From positions 372,001 to 436,000 of the forward strand of contig NZ_FTOA01000004.1 in NCBI RefSeq assembly GCF_900156605.1: a stretch of DNA of 64,000 nt, read 5' to 3'. Positions 1 to 11,321 of the stretch are shown one piece after another. How positions within the stretch are numbered: the first letter of the stretch is position 1; every line of letters begins with the position of its first letter. Position numbers and translations under genes: made by a program. Source of the stretch: Insolitispirillum peregrinum. Its GTDB lineage: Bacteria; Pseudomonadota; Alphaproteobacteria; Rhodospirillales; Rhodospirillaceae. Below the pieces are notes generated by a model that saw nothing but the letters and a program-made list of their open reading frames with translations, ran no database searches and was not told the origin of the DNA.

Positions 1-231
1 GTTGCCGATCTGGTTGCCGAGGCCGTCAAGGTTGCGCAGCGAATCGCCGACATGTCGCGCCCGGTGGTGATGATGGTGAAGGATTCGGTCAACCGTTCCT
101 ACGAAACCACCCTGAGCGAAGGGGTGCATTTCGAACGCCGCCTGTTCCACTCCACCTTTGCCACCGAAGACCAGAAGGAAGGCATGGCCGCCTTTGTCGA
201 AAAGCGCCAGCCGAAGTTCACTGGCCGTTAA
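1..231 (+). CDS. Enoyl-CoA hydratase/isomerase family protein, C-terminal end (partial)
   Basis: This is the last 76 codons of a gene that begins before the window; the stop is TAA at 229-231. The visible tail contains [18 protein letters not shown] and ends [20 protein letters not shown]. The pattern F-x-T-E-D-x-x-E-G-M-x-A-F-x-E-K-R is typical of the C-terminus of crotonase-fold enoyl-CoA hydratases, the cytoplasmic second step of fatty acid beta-oxidation. The catalytic residues lie upstream and are not visible, so other crotonase-family activities are possible. Its position just before rpsT and dnaA recurs in related alphaproteobacteria (from memory, not checked). Confidence 0.85.
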   Translation, partial: VADLVAEAVKVAQRIADMSRPVVMMVKDSVNRSYETTLSEGVHFERRLFHSTFATEDQKEGMAAFVEKRQPKFTGR

Positions 232-261
232 GGCTTTGAAAACAGCCTGATTTCCTGAGAA

Positions 262-298
262 AATCCCCCGCTGTACCGACCGTGTGCGGCGGGGGATT
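262..298 (+). terminator. Hairpin after the enoyl-CoA hydratase gene, probable terminator
   Basis: A 10-bp stem pairs AATCCCCCGC (262-271) with GCGGGGGATT (289-298) around a 17-base loop, 30 bases after the stop codon. There is no run of T after it, so intrinsic termination is likely but not certain. Confidence 0.5.
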
Positions 299-370
299 CC
301 TGTCAGGACAGGTCCGGGCCGCATCGGCGGGTATCTGCACCACAATGGGCAGCAAAACCCGAGAGAGATA

Positions 371-399
371 TTGACCTTTGCGGCGTCTTCCCATATAAA
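371..399 (+). promoter_or_regulatory. Sigma-70-type promoter of rpsT
   Basis: TTGACC (371-376) and TATAAA (394-399) are separated by exactly 17 bases and match the -35 and -10 consensus at five of six positions each. The predicted transcript starts near 406, about 50 bases before the rpsT start codon. Confidence 0.7.
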
Positions 400-455
400 C
401 CGCGCTTCTCGCGACATGCGATCCGGTTTCAGTCTGTTTACGGAAAGACAAAACG

Positions 456-722
456 ATGGCTCACCACAAGTCGGCCCAGAAGCGTATCGTCCGCAATACG
501 AAGCGCTATGCGATCAACCACGCGCGCAAGAGCCGCATCCGCACCTTCCTCAAGAAGGTGGAAGTGGCCATTGCCTCGGGCGATCAGACCTCCGCTGCTG
601 CTGCCTTCAAGGCCGCCCAGCCGGAACTGATGAGCGGCGTCACCAAGGGCGTGTTCCACAAGAACACTGCGTCCCGCAAGGTGTCCCGCCTGAACGCCCG
701 TATCAAGGCGATGGCTGCCTAA
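456..722 (+). CDS. rpsT: 30S ribosomal protein S20
   Basis: An 88-residue basic protein beginning [17 protein letters not shown], the standard S20 start, and ending in a Lys/Arg-rich helix ([19 protein letters not shown]). S20 binds 16S rRNA in the body of the small subunit and joins early in assembly. The length is normal for the family. It is a single-gene unit behind the promoter at 371-399, and it is the last gene before the candidate replication origin and dnaA, an arrangement common in alphaproteobacteria. Identification is secure from the N-terminal signature and the overall composition. Confidence 0.97.
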   Translation: MAHHKSAQKRIVRNTKRYAINHARKSRIRTFLKKVEVAIASGDQTSAAAAFKAAQPELMSGVTKGVFHKNTASRKVSRLNARIKAMAA

Positions 723-1745
723 GCTGCCATCAAGCGGAAGGGGTGCCTTTGGGTACCCCTGCCTGTTTGACGGTCTTGCAGGCGGGATCAGTCCGGTGGA
801 CTGCTTCCTCCAGCGCAAGAACAAGCTGCGGACGTACTTTGCGCGCAAGGTACTCTCTACAAACGCTGTACGGAAAAGCCAGGCTTGGCTTTTGCGGCGG
901 CGTTTGTCGTTTTGGAGATAACGCACCGCAGGATATGCGTCTGCTGTAAAACAAAAAGGTCATGGAGCGCTGCTTCACACCTCGCCGGGGCCTCAAGGCC
1001 CCGGGCAGGCTTATCCACAGAATGCACGGTTCCCCCGCAGGGCCGTGCAATTTTTTTATCCTGATTTTTCTGTCTGCCTGCATCTTGAACAGGGATGAAC
1101 CCTGTCCGAGTCGCTGTTTTTTCTTGCCGATTCGTGTGTTTGTTTATGGCGTCTGCGAATCGGCGAGCGGGTGGGCTGTGGATGGTTTCAGAACAATATC
1201 TAGTCGCCTGTGGATAATGGCAGCCCCATCGTATGGGGGGGATTGTGCGGGTGCTGATGACAGGATCATGGTCTTAACTTTGCGAAATGCACAGGGTGAT
1301 CAAGGACTATCTCTATTTTTATCGTTTATAAACAGTTAGTTGAGTGTTTTTCGAGTCGGCCCGTTGGCGAGTCTGCCTGTACGGAGAACCCTATGACGGG
1401 CTGCTGGCAAGCCCTCTGTCCGTCAAGACAAAAGATTCTCGCAATTCGCATCAAGGCCCGTTGCCAAGGTCAGAGCTTGGGGATAAGTTCTGCTCCCTGA
1501 GGTGCCAGAGACTTTTCCACAGGGGCTGTTGGACAGTCTTTCCGGTGCAAATCCTCATAAAATTCAAGTCTTCATTCGTTTATTAAACAATAAGCGAGTG
1601 GTCTTCTGTTCTTTACGCTGTTGTTGTTGGCTTTTGCCAAGAAGAGCGATGAACGGATGTTTTGGCGTCTCTTGTGGGTGGCCCGAGCGGCTTATCCACA
1701 GGGTTTATGTGATGGCTCCGATGGAGCTGCCTGCGGAGTATGCTA
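723..1745. other. oriC: Candidate chromosomal replication origin (oriC) and dnaA upstream region
   Basis: About 1 kb without a credible gene between rpsT and dnaA. It holds exact DnaA boxes TTATCCACA at 1011-1019 (+), 1209-1217 (-) and 1692-1700 (+), and near matches at 1513-1521 (+, TTTTCCACA), 1478-1486 (-, TTATCCCCA) and 1177-1185 (-, CCATCCACA). Two AT-rich stretches, about 1309-1340 and 1555-1625, could be unwinding elements. Boxes clustered next to dnaA are the classical origin layout, but in some alphaproteobacteria the origin lies elsewhere, so this could partly be a DnaA-autoregulated promoter. GC skew over the whole chromosome or marker-frequency data would decide. Confidence 0.65.
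962..1010 (+). repeat. Dispersed palindromic repeat, family A, copy 1
   Basis: Two adjoining palindromes: a GGAGCGCTGC-type half ending CTTCAC, then CCGGGGCCTCAAGGCCCCGG. The same pair recurs near 17642, 30511, 32125, 46113 and 46176. This copy directly abuts the first DnaA box at 1011. Confidence 0.75.
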
Positions 1746-3953
1746 ATGACTGATCTTCGGGTGGATGACCCGTCCGTGAAGCAATGGCACCGTGTTTGCG
1801 GTCGCTTGCGGGAAGAAGTGGGAGATGCGGCTTACCAGAGCTGGGTCAAGCCGATGATGCTGGGGGGCATTGCCGATGGGCAGGTCCGGCTGGCGGTTCC
1901 CACACGCTTTTTGCGCGACTGGGTGAACACCCATTATGCCGAGCGGATTCGCGCCCTGTGGGCGGGGGAGAATCCCGAAGTGCGGGCGGTGAAGGTCGAG
2001 GTGGCCAAGGCGGCAGCGCCGCGGATGCCCGCCCGTCGCGCGGCGGCTCCGCAGCCCGAGCCGGTCCCCGAACCGGTGCCGGTGCGGAAAAAGGCCGCTC
2101 CGCGCAAAAAGCCGGTGGCGTCGGCTGTTGATCCGCTGCCTGCGCCGTCGGTCGAATCCGTTCTGGTCCCGGTCAAGCCGGCGGCCCGCAAGGCTGCCCC
2201 GCGCAAGACCGCCGCGAGCAAGGTCGCGGCGAAGGTCGAGGACAGTGCGCCCGTTTCCGCTCCTGCCCCAGTGAAGGCCCGTAGCAAAACCGTGACCAAA
2301 GCTGCCTCTCCCAAAGCGCCAGCCAAAGGTGCGACCAAAACCGCTCCGCTACAGCCTGCGCCCGTCGAGGCCCCCGTCGAGGCTCCGGTGGTGCGTATTG
2401 ACGCTGCCGTTGCGGCAGTGGCGATGGCGGTGAGCAAGGCTGGCAAGCTGATTCGCATCCCGACCTCGCTGGCGGCGGCTGCGCCGATGCCCGTCGCGGT
2501 CCCCGTGCCGGTGACTGCCGAGGCACCAGCCCCCGTTCGCAAGGCGACGACGCGCAAGCGGGCCCCGGTTGCCGAGGCGGTTGTGGTTGAAGCCCCGGCG
2601 CCTGCCCCGGTGAAGGCTCGCAGCAAAACCGTGAGCAAGGCTGCCGCCCCCAAGGCGACTCCGGTGAAGGCGACTCCGGCAAAATCCCGCGCCGGGGCGA
2701 AAGCTGCCGGTGCGCCGTCGGTGCCTGAAAATGATTTCCGCTCGGCACCGTCGTTTGTCGACCGGGCGTTGCCGACCTTTGATGAAGATGATTTCGACTA
2801 TGCCGAAGGTGGCTTTGCCGCCCCGGATTTCGACGACCTGCCGGATTTGCCCTCGGCCCGTTCCACTGTCCCCTTGCTGCCTGCCGGTGGCGTGACGACG
2901 ACGGTGGTCAGCGATGCGGTCGATGATGGCCTGTCGGCTCCGCTGGACCCGCGCTATACCTTTGAAAACTTTGTCACCGGCAAGCCGAACGAATTCGCTT
3001 ATGCCGCCGCCCAGCGAGTGGCCGATTCCGACCGGGTGGCCTTTAATCCGCTGTTCCTGTATGGCGGTGTCGGTCTGGGGAAAACCCACCTGATGCATGC
3101 CATTGCCTGGGCGATTCGGGAACGGCATCCGGGCCGCCGGGTGGTCTATCTGTCGGCGGAAAAGTTCATGTACAGCTTCGTCAAGGCGCTGCGCTACAAG
3201 ACGACGATGGACTTCAAGGAACAGTTCCGTTCGGTCGACGTGCTGATGATCGACGACGTGCAGTTCATCTCGGGCAAGGACTCGACGCAGGAAGAATTCT
3301 TCCACACCTTTAATGCGCTGGTCGATCAGGGGCGGCAGATCGTCATTTCGGCCGACAAGAGCCCGGCGGACCTCGAAGACATCGGCGACCGCCTGCGCTC
3401 GCGTCTGGCCTCGGGGCTGGTGGCTGACATCCATCCGACCACCTATGAACTGCGGCTGGGCATTCTGGCCGCCAAGGCCGAGCAGATGGGCACCGATGTG
3501 CCGACCAAGGTGCTGGAGTTTCTGGCCCACAAGATCAGCTCGAACGTGCGCGAACTGGAAGGTGCGCTGACCCGCCTGATCGCCCACGCGCAACTGGTGG
3601 GCCGTGACCTGAGTCTGGAAACGGCGCAGGACGTGCTGCGCGATGTGCTGCGGGCCAACGACCGCCGGATCACCATCGAAGACATCCAGAAAAAGGTCGC
3701 CGAGCATTTCCAGATCCGCCTGTCGGACATGGGCTCGGCCCGCCGGTCGCGCTCGGTGGCGCGTCCGCGACAGGTGGCGATGTATCTGTCCAAGCAACTG
3801 ACCAGCCGCTCGCTGCCGGAAATCGGCCGCAAGTTCGGGGGCCGCGACCACACCACGGTGATGCACGCGGTGAAAAAGGTCGAGGAACTGATCGGCAGCG
3901 ACGACACCTTTGCCGAAGACGTCGATCTGCTGCGGCGGATGCTGGAAGTCTGA
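1746..3953 (+). CDS. dnaA: Chromosomal replication initiator DnaA with a greatly enlarged linker domain
   Basis: Binds DnaA boxes as an ATP-driven oligomer and opens the origin. Domain I (about residues 5-85) has the helicase-loading fold, with [16 protein letters not shown] and YQSWVKPM. Domain III, from about residue 398, carries Walker [15 protein letters not shown] and Walker [11 protein letters not shown]. Domain IV ends with the box-binding signature [12 protein letters not shown]. Domain II is about 300 residues of Ala, Pro, Val and Lys with repeated [11 protein letters not shown] blocks, making the protein 735 residues against a usual 450-520. An in-frame ATG six bases upstream (1740) exists, but GGAG at 1735-1738 is correctly spaced for 1746. 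It heads dnaA-dnaN-recF-gyrB. Confidence 0.97.
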   Translation: MTDLRVDDPSVKQWHRVCGRLREEVGDAAYQSWVKPMMLGGIADGQVRLAVPTRFLRDWVNTHYAERIRALWAGENPEVRAVKVEVAKAAAPRMPARRAAAPQPEPVPEPVPVRKKAAPRKKPVASAVDPLPAPSVESVLVPVKPAARKAAPRKTAASKVAAKVEDSAPVSAPAPVKARSKTVTKAASPKAPAKGATKTAPLQPAPVEAPVEAPVVRIDAAVAAVAMAVSKAGKLIRIPTSLAAAAPMPVAVPVPVTAEAPAPVRKATTRKRAPVAEAVVVEAPAPAPVKARSKTVSKAAAPKATPVKATPAKSRAGAKAAGAPSVPENDFRSAPSFVDRALPTFDEDDFDYAEGGFAAPDFDDLPDLPSARSTVPLLPAGGVTTTVVSDAVDDGLSAPLDPRYTFENFVTGKPNEFAYAAAQRVADSDRVAFNPLFLYGGVGLGKTHLMHAIAWAIRERHPGRRVVYLSAEKFMYSFVKALRYKTTMDFKEQFRSVDVLMIDDVQFISGKDSTQEEFFHTFNALVDQGRQIVISADKSPADLEDIGDRLRSRLASGLVADIHPTTYELRLGILAAKAEQMGTDVPTKVLEFLAHKISSNVRELEGALTRLIAHAQLVGRDLSLETAQDVLRDVLRANDRRITIEDIQKKVAEHFQIRLSDMGSARRSRSVARPRQVAMYLSKQLTSRSLPEIGRKFGGRDHTTVMHAVKKVEELIGSDDTFAEDVDLLRRMLEV

Positions 3954-4137
3954 TCGTTACCGTTTGGGGAACCCGGAAAATTCAGGCTGGCGGGGTGGTT
4001 TGGCTATGCTAGACTACCCGGCCCATCTTGGTGGGCCGACCCGGAATGTCCGTGTGTCGTCCGGTCGCGCCCGCTCCCTGATTATGATTTCCGTCACCGC
4101 AGTTTGCGGATGGCGATGACAGCGAGTGATACGACCC

Positions 4138-5256
4138 GTGAAACTGACCATTGAACGCAGCGTGCTTCTGAAGTCCCTCGGTCACGTTCAGAGCGTGGTC
4201 GAGCGCCGGAATACCCTGCCGATCCTGTCGAACGTCAAGCTGGAAGCCACCGCCGAAGGGCTGGCGCTGAATGCCACCGACATGGATCTGGACATCATCG
4301 AGCGGGTGTCCGCCGCCGTCGAGCGGCCCGGTGCCACCACCGCCCCGGCCCATACCCTGTTCGAGATCGTCCGCAAGCTGCCCGATGGCGCGCAGGTCGA
4401 AATTGCCTTTGAACCGGAAGGGTCGCAACTGACCCTGCGCTCGGGGCGGTCGCGCTTTGCCCTGTCCTGTCTGGCGGTCGAAGACTTCCCGTCGATGGCC
4501 GACGGCGTGTTCAGCAACAGCTTTACCGTTGCCGCCCCCGACCTGCGGGCGCTGATTGACCGCACCAAGTTTGCCATCTCGACCGAAGAAACCCGCTATT
4601 ACCTGAACGGCATCTATTTCCACAGCACCACCTCGTCCGGGGTGAACGTGTTGCGGGCGGTGGCCACCGACGGGCACCGGCTGGCGCGGGTGGAAGTCGG
4701 TCGCCCCGAAGGCGCCGACAACATGCCGGGCATCATCGTTCCGCGCAAAACGGTGCTGGAACTGCGCAAGCTGATCGAAGAAACCGGCATGGGCGTCACC
4801 GTCTCGCTGTCGGAAACCAAAATCCGCTTTGCCTTTGATGACGTGGTGCTGACCTCCAAGCTGATTGACGGTACCTTCCCCGATTATGAACGGGTGATCC
4901 CGCAGGATAACGACAAGCTGTTGCGGGTCGGCAAAAAGCTGTTTGCCGATGCTGTGGATCGCGTGTCGGCGATTTCGACCGAAAAGAGCCGGGCGATCAA
5001 GGTGGCGATCAGTCCGGGCCTGTTGACCCTGTCGGCCTCCAGCCCCGATGCGGGCAGCGCGGTCGAAGAGATCGAGGCCGACTATGACAGCGCCACCATC
5101 GAAATCGGCTTCAACTCGCGCTATCTGATGGAAATCCTGGGGCAGATCGAGGGCGATACCGCCCTGTTCGCCATGGCCGATGCCGCCAGCCCGACAGTGA
5201 TCCGCGAAACGGACGATGGCGCGGCGCTGTATGTGCTGATGCCGATGCGCGTCTGA
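4138..5256 (+). CDS. dnaN: DNA polymerase III beta subunit (sliding clamp)
   Basis: A 372-residue ring-forming clamp that tethers the replicative polymerase and repair enzymes to DNA. The N-terminus KLTIERSVLLKSLGHVQ and the block VVERRNTLPILSNV are family hallmarks, and the C-terminus YVLMPMRV is the standard end. The start chosen is GTG at 4138, giving MKLTIERS, because homologues begin there; an in-frame GTG at 4126 would add four residues. It lies 184 bases after dnaA and 11 bases before recF, so it is probably co-transcribed with recF. The length is typical. Confidence 0.96.
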   Translation: MKLTIERSVLLKSLGHVQSVVERRNTLPILSNVKLEATAEGLALNATDMDLDIIERVSAAVERPGATTAPAHTLFEIVRKLPDGAQVEIAFEPEGSQLTLRSGRSRFALSCLAVEDFPSMADGVFSNSFTVAAPDLRALIDRTKFAISTEETRYYLNGIYFHSTTSSGVNVLRAVATDGHRLARVEVGRPEGADNMPGIIVPRKTVLELRKLIEETGMGVTVSLSETKIRFAFDDVVLTSKLIDGTFPDYERVIPQDNDKLLRVGKKLFADAVDRVSAISTEKSRAIKVAISPGLLTLSASSPDAGSAVEEIEADYDSATIEIGFNSRYLMEILGQIEGDTALFAMADAASPTVIRETDDGAALYVLMPMRV

Positions 5257-5267
5257 TCGTCGCCCTG

Positions 5268-6440
5268 ATGGACCCGGTTCCGGGCAGCCCGGCGTTCCTG
5301 CCGGTGGGGGTGACGCGCCTGACGGTGCAGAACTTTCGCTGTTATGAACGCCTGCGCCTGGAAACCGATTTGCGCCCGGTGGTGCTGACCGGGCCGAACG
5401 GGGTCGGCAAGACCAACCTGCTGGAAGCGGTTTCGTTTCTGGCTCCCGGTCGTGGCTTGCGGCGGGCGAAGCTGTCCGATGTGGTGCGTCATGGTGCGCC
5501 ACACGGGGCACAGGGCGAATGGGCGGTGGCGGCAGCGGTCCACACCGCCAGCGGCCCGCTGAACATCGGCACCGGGCGGGCGGTTGGGCCGTCGGATCGG
5601 CGGATTGTCCGCCTGAATGGCGAACCGGCCCGCAGTCAGGCCGATCTGGGCATGGTCTTGTCGGCGGTCTGGCTGACCCCGGCCATGGACCGGCTGTTTA
5701 CCGAAAACTCGTCCGGGCGGCGGCGGTTCTTTGATCGGCTGGTCTATGGCCTTGATCCCGATCATGCCAGCCGCCTGTCGGCCTTTGACAAAGCCTATCG
5801 CCAGCGTCAGCGCCTGATCCGCGACCAGAGCCGCGAACGGTTGTGGTTCGAGGCGCTGGAAGAAGCAATGGCAGGCCATGCGGTGGCGGTGGCAGCGGCC
5901 CGCCGCGACCTGCTGAACCGTCTGGCCGCCGCCATCGACGCCAGCGACGGCCCGTTCCCCAAGGCGGACCTGGCCCTGCACGGCCTGCTGGAAGGCTGGC
6001 TGGGCGAGCGGTCGGCGTTGCAGGCCGAGGAAGACTATCGCCTGCTGCTGGCGCGCAACCGCCCGCTGGAACTGGCCGGAGCGCCGACCGAAGGCCCGCA
6101 GCGCAGCGATCTGGCCGTTTTTCACCGCACCAAAGGCATGCCTGCCGCCCTGTGTTCGACCGGCGAGCAAAAAGCGTTGCTGATTGCCATGCTGCTGGCG
6201 CAGGCGCGGGTACAGGGGGCCTGTCGCGGCTCGGCTCCGCTGTTGCTGCTGGACGAGGTGGCGGCCCATCTCGATGACACCCGCCGCCGGGCCTTGTATC
6301 AGGAATTGCTGACGCTGGGGGCGCAGGCGTGGTTGACCGGCACTGATCGGTCTTTATTTGCCGGTCTTGACGACCAGGCACAGTTTTTTGCCGTCGGCGA
6401 GGACCATGCTGTTGTGCCTGTTCTTGGTGCTGGACAGTAA
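5268..6440 (+). CDS. recF: DNA replication and repair protein RecF
   Basis: An SMC/ABC-type ATPase that helps load RecA at single-strand gaps together with RecO and RecR. It begins near VTRLTVQNFRCYERL (the typical L-x-N-F-R-x-Y start) and has Walker A GPNGVGKTNLLEAV. Late in the protein come the ABC signature-like CSTGEQKALLIAM and Walker B LLLLDEVAAHLD. At 390 residues it is a little longer than E. coli RecF (357). The first ~16 residues are not conserved in character, so a start slightly downstream is possible. It follows dnaN by 11 bases. Confidence 0.95.
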   Translation: MDPVPGSPAFLPVGVTRLTVQNFRCYERLRLETDLRPVVLTGPNGVGKTNLLEAVSFLAPGRGLRRAKLSDVVRHGAPHGAQGEWAVAAAVHTASGPLNIGTGRAVGPSDRRIVRLNGEPARSQADLGMVLSAVWLTPAMDRLFTENSSGRRRFFDRLVYGLDPDHASRLSAFDKAYRQRQRLIRDQSRERLWFEALEEAMAGHAVAVAAARRDLLNRLAAAIDASDGPFPKADLALHGLLEGWLGERSALQAEEDYRLLLARNRPLELAGAPTEGPQRSDLAVFHRTKGMPAALCSTGEQKALLIAMLLAQARVQGACRGSAPLLLLDEVAAHLDDTRRRALYQELLTLGAQAWLTGTDRSLFAGLDDQAQFFAVGEDHAVVPVLGAGQ

Positions 6441-6543
6441 AGGGGTGTTTTGGTGGGGGGGAGCTTTAGGTAAAGCCCTGCCGTAAACCCTTGCCAGCCG
6501 GGTGGGTAAACTGGTCGGAACCGCCTGTGATCCTTCTTTTTTC

Positions 6544-6571
6544 TTGTTCCGTCCCGGTGAGCCTATATTAT
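6544..6571 (+). promoter_or_regulatory. Possible gyrB promoter
   Basis: TTGTTC (6544-6549) and TATTAT (6566-6571) are 16 bases apart in the 208-base gap between recF and gyrB. The -35 half is weak, so this is only a suggestion that gyrB has its own promoter. Confidence 0.35.
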
Positions 6572-6591
6572 GTGAGTTCGGATTTTTTTAG

Positions 6592-9078
<2,487 letters not shown>

Positions 9079-9100
9079 CGGGAACCTGTCGGTTTTCGCG

Positions 9101-9204
9101 TAGATCAGCGTGCGTTAACCCTGACGCAGGCACGCTGATCTACCCTTTTATTCTGTCGCATTGTTTTTGCGAAAACCGGTTCCCGCTTTTTACACAATGT
9201 TCTA
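9101..9204 (+). repeat. Composite double-hairpin repeat, family B, copy 1
   Basis: First hairpin: TAGATCAGCGTGC (9101-9113) with GCACGCTGATCTA (9130-9142). Second hairpin: from TGTCGCATTG (9154) through GCGAAAACCGGTTCCC to ACACAATGTTCTA (9204). The same two-part structure recurs at 36117-36225. Copies of the second hairpin alone are at 32035 and, twice, near 59528. Confidence 0.8.
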
Positions 9205-9219
9205 GACCAAGATTTTTGC

Positions 9220-9261
9220 ACATAAAACGAGGCAGGTAGTAATACCTGCCTCGTTTTATGT
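9220..9261. terminator. Strong bidirectional terminator after gyrB
   Basis: A perfect 19-bp stem: ACATAAAACGAGGCAGGTA (9220-9238) pairs with TACCTGCCTCGTTTTATGT (9243-9261) around the loop GTAA. The CGTTTTATGT flank supplies a short T run on either strand. It separates gyrB from the accessory island. The stretch from here to 9541 holds no gene I can support and is AT-richer than its surroundings. Confidence 0.8.
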
Positions 9262-9541
9262 GTTCTACATCTGTGTGTACTCGATCCGATAGGACAGTTG
9301 AGGACACAAGCCGGTGTGGGACTGCTTTATACCTTTCCGGAGCCTTGAATATTTTGGCTTCTTCCGCACCGTCTATCGTTTTCAGTAAATTCGATAGCTA
9401 TAAAATTTTTATTCTCGGCGCAAATCTCATTAAGAGTAAAGCCAAAACTGCATAGTCTTAAGAGATAAATTTTATATACAATCTTGACGATTGATTGGGG
9501 GTGCCGTAACAATTCTCCTTATAGGTGTTTTTATGTGATGG

Positions 9542-11266
9542 ATGTGGTCAATGATTGATTTCAAAGGCTTTGTACGCTTTATGCGTAGCTTGTTCAACGA
9601 CGTATCCATCTTTCGACGAGAACTGATCCAGAATGCGTTGGAGGCCTGCCGTCAGGCTGAGGTGAGGCACGGGTTTTCAAAGTGTCTGATATCAATTTCC
9701 GTCGACTCTGATGAGGGCGTCTTCAGCATTTCTGATAACGGGGTCGGCATGACCGCAGATGAACTGCGGACCAACCTGACCGTTCTGTTCCGTAGTCACT
9801 GGCCCTCATCGGAGGACGGAAGCCTCGGTATTGGGCAATTCGGGTTTGGCTTCCACGCGGTCTTTCTTGTTGCTGACCGTATCAAGGTTGTCTCGCGCAG
9901 TCGCTGTTCCCCCGACGAAGCCCATGAAATGGATTTCCTTTCAGATCAGGGCGTTGATATTCGGCCCATCGTCGGGAACCTGCCAGGTTTTGGCACGACC
10001 ATCACGCTCTGGCTTCGTGACGATGTTCGCCATCTGCTGGACGAGGATGATACGCGGAACGACCTTGAGAAGACCTTTCTCTACACCCATTATCCCATCC
10101 ACCTGAATGGCATGAACGTTGGGTTGCGGCGACCTGACGGCTGGAGTCATCCCATCTTTTCCGGGGATCAGGCGAATGTCGAAGCCTGGTTGATGCGTCG
10201 CTATGGATGGGACGAGCCGCCGCTGGCCATCGGGAGCGTGAAATTCGGCAATGGCGGATGGATTGCCATTGCTGCCGGGCCGGAGCGGGTTCCGGCGCTC
10301 GAGGTCTATCGCCGCGGGATCAGGGTTGTGCAACAGGAACTGATCCCCAAGCCGCTGAACGTTATGGTCTGCGGCGTTATTGATGTCCAGGACTGTGAGT
10401 TGAAGCCGGACCGCGAGACGTTGGTGGTTGACGGGGCCCATCGGCGAATGATTGCCGCCATTCGGGAAGCAATCATTGCGATGCTGTCCGATCTTGGCAG
10501 ACATCAACCGGATATCGTGGCGCAGCTGTTCGACCATTACCGGCAGGTCATCGTTGCGGCCCTTGGCAGCAGCGAGGAACTGATGCGGACGATGGGCCCG
10601 CGTCTGCCGGTAAAGGTTTTTGGTGCCGACGAGAAATCACCCTTGGCCGAGGTGCTCGACGGGCTGGAGCGATTGGTCTGGGTCAAGGACCCTGCTCGTG
10701 ACCGCGTCTTTGCCGACCGTGCGCGCCGGTTGGGCTGGCGTCCGGTCCTTTTGCTCGATTCTGACGAACGCGAACTGGTGTGCCGGGTGTGCGACACCAT
10801 GGCTATTCCCCATGTTTCTGTCGCCGAAGAATTCCTCGCCGAAATGAAGCGGAAAGTCACGCCTTCTGCCTTGGTTCCCTTGTTTCGCGGGGTCGTTCCG
10901 GCGGATTGGGAGGTGATCTGCTGTGAAGACGTCGATGCGCGGATGCCATTGACGGTGGTGCGATTGGCAACGGAACGGGAGTCGGGTATCGGCGGCCTGT
11001 TGTTCGATGCCTTGCGCGCGATGATGGAAAAAGAGGGGATGTCCGGTTTTGCTGACCGACAGGACAAGACAATCGCTATCCTGAACAAACGCAACCCGGT
11101 CATGGCCCGACTGGAACAGCGAGGGACGCACTCCCACGCTGATCGGGAGCTGGCCAGGATTCTCTTTTTCTCTGGTCGACTTGCCTGCGACAGCAAAATT
11201 TCGGTGGGAGAGATGGACGAATTCCTCGACTCCCTCGCTGACTATTTCAACAGCTCTGCTGCCTGA
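9542..11266 (+). CDS. Hsp90-like GHKL ATPase, island gene 1
   Basis: A 574-residue protein with a clear Hsp90-type N-terminal ATPase: ELIQNALEACR (catalytic Glu and Mg-binding Asn), ISDNGVGMTADELR, GSLGIGQFGFGFHAVFLVAD and GFGTTITL. A middle-domain echo is seen around residues 245-310 (YRRGIRVVQQELIP, then GVIDVQDCELKPDRETLVVD), matching the HtpG G-V-V-D-S-E-D-L-P-L-N-x-S-R-E block. The end (IAILNKRNPVMARL) resembles the HtpG dimerisation tail. It is not HtpG itself: it is shorter and diverged. Start ATG 9542, or ATG 9551 giving MIDFKGF; neither has a good ribosome site. It is first in a four-gene set, 55 bases before the next gene. No membrane segments are seen. The role is unknown; sensing or regulation of the cyclase partners is inference. 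Confidence 0.85.
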   Translation: MWSMIDFKGFVRFMRSLFNDVSIFRRELIQNALEACRQAEVRHGFSKCLISISVDSDEGVFSISDNGVGMTADELRTNLTVLFRSHWPSSEDGSLGIGQFGFGFHAVFLVADRIKVVSRSRCSPDEAHEMDFLSDQGVDIRPIVGNLPGFGTTITLWLRDDVRHLLDEDDTRNDLEKTFLYTHYPIHLNGMNVGLRRPDGWSHPIFSGDQANVEAWLMRRYGWDEPPLAIGSVKFGNGGWIAIAAGPERVPALEVYRRGIRVVQQELIPKPLNVMVCGVIDVQDCELKPDRETLVVDGAHRRMIAAIREAIIAMLSDLGRHQPDIVAQLFDHYRQVIVAALGSSEELMRTMGPRLPVKVFGADEKSPLAEVLDGLERLVWVKDPARDRVFADRARRLGWRPVLLLDSDERELVCRVCDTMAIPHVSVAEEFLAEMKRKVTPSALVPLFRGVVPADWEVICCEDVDARMPLTVVRLATERESGIGGLLFDALRAMMEKEGMSGFADRQDKTIAILNKRNPVMARLEQRGTHSHADRELARILFFSGRLACDSKISVGEMDEFLDSLADYFNSSAA

Positions 11267-11321
11267 TTCACCCCAGCCACCATGCGGTAGGCGGACAGAA
11301 TAAAGAAACGAGGATCATACG

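Noticed and set aside
962-1753. Short open frames inside the rpsT-dnaA gap
   Set aside because: They cover DnaA boxes and palindromes, have no ribosome sites and show no recognisable protein features.
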